From: Opitutaceae bacterium
Lineage (GTDB): Bacteria; Verrucomicrobiota; Verrucomicrobiia; Opitutales; Opitutaceae
Assembly (NCBI GenBank): GCA_003151515.1
Contig: PLXS01000027.1
Location: forward strand, 1 to 64,000
Reading direction: 5' to 3'
DNA: 64,000 nucleotides
How positions within the stretch are numbered: position 1 is the first letter of the stretch; every line of letters starts with the position of its first letter. The notes beneath the pieces were generated by a model, which saw only the letters and a program-made list of their open reading frames with translations, had not been told where the DNA came from and ran no database searches. Position numbers and translations under genes: made by a program. Of this stretch, positions 59,437 through 64,000 are shown piece after piece.

Positions 59437-60057
59437 TTAGACGCGGCGGCGCTTGCGCGGCCTGCAGCCGTTGTGCGGGATCGGCGTGACGTCGACTATG
59501 GAGGTGATCTCGAGGCCGATCGCCTGGAGGGCGCGCACGGCGCTGTCGCGGCCGAGGCCGGGCCCGGAGACTCGGATGACGACATCCTTGAGGCCGTGCG
59601 CCATGGCGTTGCGCGCGGCGTCCTGGGCGACGATTTGGGCGGCGTAGGCCGTCGACTTGCGCGAGCCGCGGAAGTTGCACTTGCCGGCGCTCGACCAGGC
59701 TATCACCTGCCCCTTGGGGTCGGTGATGGAGACGATCGTGTTGTTGAAGGAGGCGAGCACGTTGGCGAAGCCCGAGGTGACGTTCTTCGAGCCCTTGGCC
59801 TTGCGGATCTTGACCGCGCCCAGCTCCTCCTTGAGGAGGTCCTCGGCGGTCGGCTGCTTGGCGACGCCGCCGATGAGTTCGACCGGCTTGCCGTCGGCGG
59901 CGGGGGCGGGAGCGTGGCCGGCTGCGGGGGCGGTTGCCGGCGCGGGTGCTTGGCCGGCCGCGGGGGCCGCGGCCTCCGGGGCGTCCGCGGGCTTGGCGCC
60001 CTTGGGCGCGCCCTTCGGGGCCTTTTCCTTCTTCGGTGCTGGTTTTTCTTCGGCCAT
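59437..60057 (-). CDS. rpsK: 30S ribosomal protein S11 with long N-terminal extension
   Basis: The last 125 residues are a standard S11 ([77 protein letters not shown]). About 80 residues precede the core: Lys-rich first ([20 protein letters not shown]), then Ala/Pro/Gly-rich ([20 protein letters not shown]), then a short helix-like [13 protein letters not shown]. The extension is in frame, codon use matches, and the ATG is 12 bp after rpsM, so it looks genuinely translated. Confidence 0.95.
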   Translation of the reverse strand: MAEEKPAPKKEKAPKGAPKGAKPADAPEAAAPAAGQAPAPATAPAAGHAPAPAADGKPVELIGGVAKQPTAEDLLKEELGAVKIRKAKGSKNVTSGFANVLASFNNTIVSITDPKGQVIAWSSAGKCNFRGSRKSTAYAAQIVAQDAARNAMAHGLKDVVIRVSGPGLGRDSAVRALQAIGLEITSIVDVTPIPHNGCRPRKRRRV

Positions 60058-60069
60058 TGGGAAAGCGGG

Positions 60070-60447
60070 TTACTCCTTGGTCTTGGTGACGCCGATGGTC
60101 TTGCGGGGCCCCTTGCGGGTGCGCGCGTTCGTGCTCGTTCTCTGGCCACGGACCGGCAGGCCCTTGCGGTGGCGCACGCCCCTGTAGCAGTTGATCGCCT
60201 GCAGACGCTTCAGGTTGCTGGCGATGTCGCGGCGCAGGTCGCCCTCGACGACCCACTTGTGCTCGGTGATGACGTGCAGGATCTTGTTGAGCTGCTCCTC
60301 CGTGAGGTCCTGCGCCCTCATGGCGGGGTTCAGGCCGGCCTCGCGGACGACCACGTCGGCGCGCGTCGGGCCCACGCCGTAGATGTAACGCAGCGAGTAC
60401 GCGACTTTCTTCTTCGCGGGGATTTCTACACCGAGGAGTCGAGGCAT
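60070..60447 (-). CDS. rpsM: 30S ribosomal protein S13
   Basis: The 125-residue protein has [77 protein letters not shown] and [20 protein letters not shown]. It follows map by about 50 bp with no rpmJ or infA between them. Confidence 0.97.
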   Translation of the reverse strand: MPRLLGVEIPAKKKVAYSLRYIYGVGPTRADVVVREAGLNPAMRAQDLTEEQLNKILHVITEHKWVVEGDLRRDIASNLKRLQAINCYRGVRHRKGLPVRGQRTSTNARTRKGPRKTIGVTKTKE

Positions 60448-60496
60448 TGTGTGTGGTTTATGGAGAGTTGTGGTTGATGAAAATCGGTCGGGGTCC

Positions 60497-61282
60497 CTAG
60501 GCCGTCCTAGCCGGGACCAGGCCGGGGATCGTGAGGATCTCCGGCCCCTTTTCTGTCGTGAGCACGGTGTGTTCGAAGTGGGCCGAAGGCGAGCGGTCCG
60601 CCGAGACGACCGTCCAGCCGTCGGGGAGCGTGAGGGTGGCGTAGCCCCCGAGGTTGACCATGGGCTCGATCGCGAGCGTCATCCCGGGCCTGATCTTGTC
60701 GCCGCTCCCGCGCTTTCCGAAGTTCGGGATCTCGGGCGGCTCGTGCATCGCGACGCCGACCCCGTGACCGACCATGTCGCGCACGACTGAGAACCCGTTG
60801 CCCTCGACGTGCGCCTGGACGGCGCTCGAAATGTCGCCGATGCGGTTGCCCACCTGGGCCGCGCGCACCCCGATGCCGAGCGCCTCGCGGGTCACCCGCA
60901 GGAGCTTCTCGATCGCCGGCGCCACCGCCGCGACCGGCACCGTCACCGCGTTGTCGCCGATGTAGCCGTTGTATTCGAGGACGATGTCGAGCGAGACGAT
61001 GTCTCCCTCGCGCAGGACGCGCTTGAATGACGGGATGCCGTGGACCACCTCCTCGTTCACCGAGATGCAGGTGTGCGCCGGGTAGCGGCGCGATCCGTGC
61101 TGGTATCCGTAGCAGGCGCTCCGCGCCCCAAGGCGCGCGATCTCCGCGCGGCCCGCCTCTTCCAAGTCCATCGTTGTCACCCCAGGCCGCACCAAGGGCT
61201 TGAGCGAGTCAAGAACCGTGGCGGCGATGGCGCACACCTCGCGCATCCTGGCGATACCCTCCTTGTCCTTGATGGGTATCAT
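60497..61282 (-). CDS. map: methionine aminopeptidase type I
   Basis: Removes initiator methionine. The 261-residue protein has the metal ligands in [20 protein letters not shown] (two Asp), [18 protein letters not shown] (His), [12 protein letters not shown] (Glu) and [16 protein letters not shown] (Glu), and the substrate His in [19 protein letters not shown]. The start at [13 protein letters not shown] overlaps the adenylate-kinase-like gene by 4 bp. Confidence 0.97.
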   Translation of the reverse strand: MIPIKDKEGIARMREVCAIAATVLDSLKPLVRPGVTTMDLEEAGRAEIARLGARSACYGYQHGSRRYPAHTCISVNEEVVHGIPSFKRVLREGDIVSLDIVLEYNGYIGDNAVTVPVAAVAPAIEKLLRVTREALGIGVRAAQVGNRIGDISSAVQAHVEGNGFSVVRDMVGHGVGVAMHEPPEIPNFGKRGSGDKIRPGMTLAIEPMVNLGGYATLTLPDGWTVVSADRSPSAHFEHTVLTTEKGPEILTIPGLVPARTA

Positions 61283-61707
61283 GGCGCGGTGCAGGCCTCC
61301 TCCAAGAGGAGGCCCTGGGTGCGGTAGTGCCCGACGACCGGCGCTGGGGCGCCGGTGCCGGCGAGCACCGCGTCGATTGTCTCGTCGCGGGCGTCCAGCC
61401 ACTCGTCGAACACCTTGGCTTGGAGCAGCGTAGCCGGGAACTCCGTGAGGATGAATCCCGCATCAGGTTTGCGCGCGAAGAACCAGCGGCGCAGGTGCGC
61501 CAGCAGGGAGGCTTCATTCCCGGCGGGGTCGCCGCCGGGCCGCGAAATCCCCCGCCGCATGAGGCCGGCGGGAGAGACGTGCTCTAACTGCAAAGAACGT
61601 ACCCGGTTCATCACTTTTTCCGTGCGAGAATCCATCGAACCGAGCAGAAGGAGTTTCGTTTGGGCGGCAGCGCCTGATTGGGAAAAGGGGTCAAATATTG
61701 CGTCCAT
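61279..61707 (-). CDS. truncated adenylate-kinase-like protein lacking the P-loop
   Basis: A 142-residue protein where adk usually sits (secY-adk-map). It aligns with the first half of adenylate kinase: TKLLLLGSMDSRTEKVMNRV against the usual LLGPPGAGKGTQ; LEHVSPAGLMRRGI against the AMP-site PHISTGDMLR; and FFARKPDAGFILTEFPATLL then QAKVFDEWLDA against the DGFPRT region. The GxxGxGKG loop with its ATP-binding Lys is gone, the DGFPR Asp/Arg pattern is TEFPA, and the LID and C-terminal core are absent. It is therefore unlikely to be an active kinase; decay or a new role in the operon is possible. It overlaps map by 4 bp. A functional adk must lie elsewhere. Confidence 0.8.
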   Translation of the reverse strand: MDAIFDPFSQSGAAAQTKLLLLGSMDSRTEKVMNRVRSLQLEHVSPAGLMRRGISRPGGDPAGNEASLLAHLRRWFFARKPDAGFILTEFPATLLQAKVFDEWLDARDETIDAVLAGTGAPAPVVGHYRTQGLLLEEACTAP

Positions 61708-61740
61708 CTTAACCCTTGTAAAGCCAATTTGGGGATGTGT

Positions 61741-63246
61741 TTACCTCCCCCAACGACGTATGGCCCAGGCGACTATCCCGAAGATGAAAAGCGACCCCAC
61801 GGCGGCGCAGAGCTTGCCGACGGCCTGCAGGTCGAGGGCCTCCCCGACCGCGCCGGCCTGGGGGTTGCTGCTGCGGGCCCGGATCCGGCCCTTCTTCAGG
61901 AAACCGTCGTAGTGGCGCTGGAGCAGGAAGGTCTCGATCTGGCGCATGGTGTCCAGGATGACGCCCACCGTGATCAGCATCCCCGTGCCACCGAAGAAGT
62001 AAGCAATCCTCACCGGAACGTTGAGCTCGAAGAGGAGCACGTCGGGCATGACCGCGATGATCGTCAGGAAGATGGCGCCGGCCAAGGTCAGGCGCGTCAT
62101 GATGAAGTCCAGGAACTGGGCCGTCGGCTCGCCCGGGCGCACGCCCGGGATGTAGCCGCCGTACTTCTTCAGGTCGTCGGCTATCTGGATCGGCTTGAAC
62201 ATGACCGACACCCAGAAGTAGCTGAAGAAGAGGATCAGCACCGCGTTGCCCATGTAGTAGATCGCGTGGCCCCGCACGAGGAAGGCCGCGAACTCGGAGA
62301 GCACGCGGATGTTGAAGACCGCCCCGAGCTGCTGCATGACCTGCTGCGGGAAGAGCAGGATGGCGCTCGCGAAGATGACCGGCATGACGCCCGAGTAGTT
62401 GACCTTGAGCGGGAGGAAGGAGCTCTGGCCGCCCATCACCTTGTTGCCAACGACGCGCTTCGCGTACTGCACGGGTATCTTCCTCTGGCCCTGGACGACC
62501 ATGATGATGCCCATGGTGACCACGAAGAAGAGGACGATCATGACGGCCGCCAGCGGCAGGCCGTGGCCGGAGTTCGTGCCGACCGGCCCGAAGAAGAACT
62601 GGTAGGTCTGCGCGGCCGCCCCGGGCAGCGTCGCCAGGATGCCGACCGTGATCAGGAGCGAGACGCCGTTGCCTATGCCGCGCTGGGTGATCTGCTCGCC
62701 GAGCCACATCATGAGCATCGTGCCCGCCGTCAGGTAGATGACCGAGGTCACGAGGAAGCCCGGCTTGCTGAGCAAAACGATGTTGCCGTAGACCGCTACG
62801 TCGTAGCCGGAGAAGAGCTTCGAGGGGTTCTCGAGGGCGAGGAGCGTCAGGGTGCCCTGCACGAGGCAGATGAACACCGTCGCGTATCGCGTGTACTGGT
62901 TGAGCTTCTGGCGGCCGACGTCGCCCTCCTGCTGCAGGCGGCTAAGCGTCGGGACCACGGCGGTCATCAGCTGGAAGATGATGGACGCGCTGATGTACGG
63001 CATGATGCCGAGCGAGCCGACCGCGCCCTTGAGGAGCGCGCCGCCCGTGAACATGTTGTAGAGGCCCACGACGGCGCCGCCCACCCCCCCGCCCTGCTGC
63101 AGGAAGAAATTCTGCAGCGGAAGGGGGTCGATTCCGGGCAGCGGTATCGCCGCCGCCACGCGCGCCACGAATAGCAGGGCGAGCGTGTAGAATATCCGCG
63201 AGCGAAGCTCGGGGATCTTGAGCGAGTTCGTGAATGCGGAGAACAT
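61741..63246 (-). CDS. secY: protein translocase subunit SecY
   Basis: Channel of the Sec translocon. The 501-residue protein has about ten membrane helices. It starts FSAFTNSLKIPELRSRIFYT and has PLPGIDPL near the plug, IMPYISASIIFQLMTAVVPT in helix 2 and GEQITQRGIGNGVSLLI in the cytoplasmic loop. ANPGGFIPGVRPG-like LKKYGGYIPGVRPGEPT is also present. It is longer than E. coli SecY by about 55 residues, partly in the first periplasmic loop and at the C-terminus. Lies 33 bp before the adenylate-kinase-like gene. Confidence 0.97.
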   Translation of the reverse strand: MFSAFTNSLKIPELRSRIFYTLALLFVARVAAAIPLPGIDPLPLQNFFLQQGGGVGGAVVGLYNMFTGGALLKGAVGSLGIMPYISASIIFQLMTAVVPTLSRLQQEGDVGRQKLNQYTRYATVFICLVQGTLTLLALENPSKLFSGYDVAVYGNIVLLSKPGFLVTSVIYLTAGTMLMMWLGEQITQRGIGNGVSLLITVGILATLPGAAAQTYQFFFGPVGTNSGHGLPLAAVMIVLFFVVTMGIIMVVQGQRKIPVQYAKRVVGNKVMGGQSSFLPLKVNYSGVMPVIFASAILLFPQQVMQQLGAVFNIRVLSEFAAFLVRGHAIYYMGNAVLILFFSYFWVSVMFKPIQIADDLKKYGGYIPGVRPGEPTAQFLDFIMTRLTLAGAIFLTIIAVMPDVLLFELNVPVRIAYFFGGTGMLITVGVILDTMRQIETFLLQRHYDGFLKKGRIRARSSNPQAGAVGEALDLQAVGKLCAAVGSLFIFGIVAWAIRRWGR

Positions 63247-63257
63247 GCGAGTGGGCC

Positions 63258-63704
63258 TCAGCCGACGATCGCCTGGCCCCCGGCCTTCTCGATCTTCGCC
63301 TTGGCGGATTCAGAGAACTTGGCTGCAGTAACCTTGAGGGCGCGGGTCACCTCGCCGTCGCCCAGGACCTTGACCGACTTCTCGCCGGAGCGGATGAGGC
63401 CCGCCTTCGCGAGGATCTCCGCGTTTACCTCGGTCACCCCCTCCTCGAGGCCGGCCAGGTCGCGCAGGTTGATGACGGCGATCTCGGTGCGGAACTCGTA
63501 GTTGTTGAATCCCCGGTGCGGGAGCTTGCGGTAGAGCGGCATCTGGCCGCCCTCGAATCCGGGGCGGATGCTGCTCCCGGAGCGGGCGGTCTGACCCTTG
63601 CCGCCGCGGCCGCTTGTCTTGCCGTGGCCGCCGCCCTCGCCGCAGCCGACGCGCTTCCTGCGGTGCACCGCACCGGGTACGTTCTTAAGTTCGTGGAGTT
63701 TCAT
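63258..63704 (-). CDS. rplO: 50S ribosomal protein L15
   Basis: The 148-residue protein has KLHELKNVPGAVHRRKRVG, the Gly-rich GGGHGKTSGRGGKGQTARSG, RPGFEGGQMPLYRKLPHRGF and a C-terminal core with KVLGDGEVTRALKVTAAKF and AKIEKAGGQAIVG. It is 11 bp before secY. Upstream, only 74 bp separate it from rpsE, so rpmD (L30) is absent. Confidence 0.97.
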   Translation of the reverse strand: MKLHELKNVPGAVHRRKRVGCGEGGGHGKTSGRGGKGQTARSGSSIRPGFEGGQMPLYRKLPHRGFNNYEFRTEIAVINLRDLAGLEEGVTEVNAEILAKAGLIRSGEKSVKVLGDGEVTRALKVTAAKFSESAKAKIEKAGGQAIVG

Positions 63705-63778
63705 GGTGTGTTCCTTGGAGGCGCCCCACCCGCGCTGTCGGCGGGATGGAACTCGGATTCTTGAGAAATTGTGACGCT

Positions 63779-64000
63779 CTAGGCCCGGCGTATCTTGGCG
63801 AAGTCCTCGGCCAGCCTGAGCTGGAGTAGGGCCTTCACGGTCGCGTTCACGACCGCGATGTGGTTCTTCGAGCCCATCGACTTGGTGAGGACATTCTTAA
63901 CGCCCGCGGCCTCGAGCACCGCGCGCACGCCGCCGCCGGCGATCAAGCCTGTGCCGGGCGATGCCGGCTTGAGCAGCACCTTGCCGCCGTCGAACTCCCC
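63779..64000 (-). CDS. rpsE: 30S ribosomal protein S5, C-terminal part (runs off the window)
   Basis: The reading frame is open to the window edge ([20 protein letters not shown]) and ends with [40 protein letters not shown] and [10 protein letters not shown]. These are the S5 C-terminal domain. The track's ATG-initiated start is internal; the true start is beyond 64000. Confidence 0.96.
   Translation of the reverse strand, partial: GEFDGGKVLLKPASPGTGLIAGGGVRAVLEAAGVKNVLTKSMGSKNHIAVVNATVKALLQLRLAEDFAKIRRA

Overview
The window is high-GC bacterial chromosome, roughly two thirds G+C by eye, densely coding, with most genes on the minus strand. No rRNA, tRNA or CRISPR array was seen. A secreted TIGR03790-family protein, a two-piece MetH, a DUF6036-like nucleotidyltransferase pair and a spc/alpha ribosomal block without rpmD, rpmJ or infA all suggest a Verrucomicrobiota bacterium, perhaps Opitutae-like. 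That assignment is inference; a 16S or ribosomal-protein tree would settle it.

Layout. (1) 1-11.7 kb: an IS630-type transposase remnant at the left edge, then an eight-gene minus-strand purine/ureide operon. In transcription order it encodes malate synthase, OHCU decarboxylase, HIU hydrolase, allantoate amidohydrolase, allantoinase, ureidoglycine aminohydrolase, ureidoglycolate amidohydrolase and a single-chain xanthine dehydrogenase. A guanine deaminase gene is divergent. Together they would take guanine and xanthine through allantoin to glyoxylate and malate, releasing all nitrogen as ammonia without a urea step, as in plants. Uricase is the one enzyme not seen. (2) 11.7-18 kb: a Deg-type protease with two apparent frameshifts, ClpP, a TIGR03790 protein, a small EamA protein and a DUF885 protein. 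(3) 18-24 kb: a B12 module. BtuB lies behind a cobalamin riboswitch, divergent from a split B12-dependent methionine synthase, with a perfect 30-bp AT-rich palindrome between them. (4) 24-33.7 kb: accessory genes. These include a secreted repeat protein, a glycosidase-like ORF with an in-frame amber codon, a DMT transporter, small membrane proteins, RidA, MOSC, a TlpA-like thioredoxin, a lipase-like hydrolase and an AT-rich nucleotidyltransferase gene pair, with two copies of a small palindromic repeat.

(5) 33.7-42.8 kb: a CTP-synthase-like GATase, Lnt and SecA; a UXS-like epimerase; a GH51 arabinofuranosidase overlapping Tgt, whose zinc site lacks two cysteines. (6) 42.9-50.8 kb: plus-strand TrpG/PabA, NrdR, an unknown protein and a HIT protein, convergent with minus-strand citrate synthase, GNAT, PdxJ, AcpS, a TM protein, Nnr and DprA. 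(7) 50.8-57.1 kb: hisD-hisC-hisB-hisH ending in a stem-loop, a LolA-like protein, GuaA and a zinc-ribbon membrane protein. (8) 57.2-64 kb: ribosomal block rpsE(partial)-rplO-secY-adenylate-kinase-like-map-rpsM-rpsK-rpsD-rpoA-rplQ, closed by a strong intrinsic terminator. Odd points there are a P-loop-less, truncated adenylate kinase homologue between secY and map, and long Ala/Pro-rich extensions on S11 and L17.
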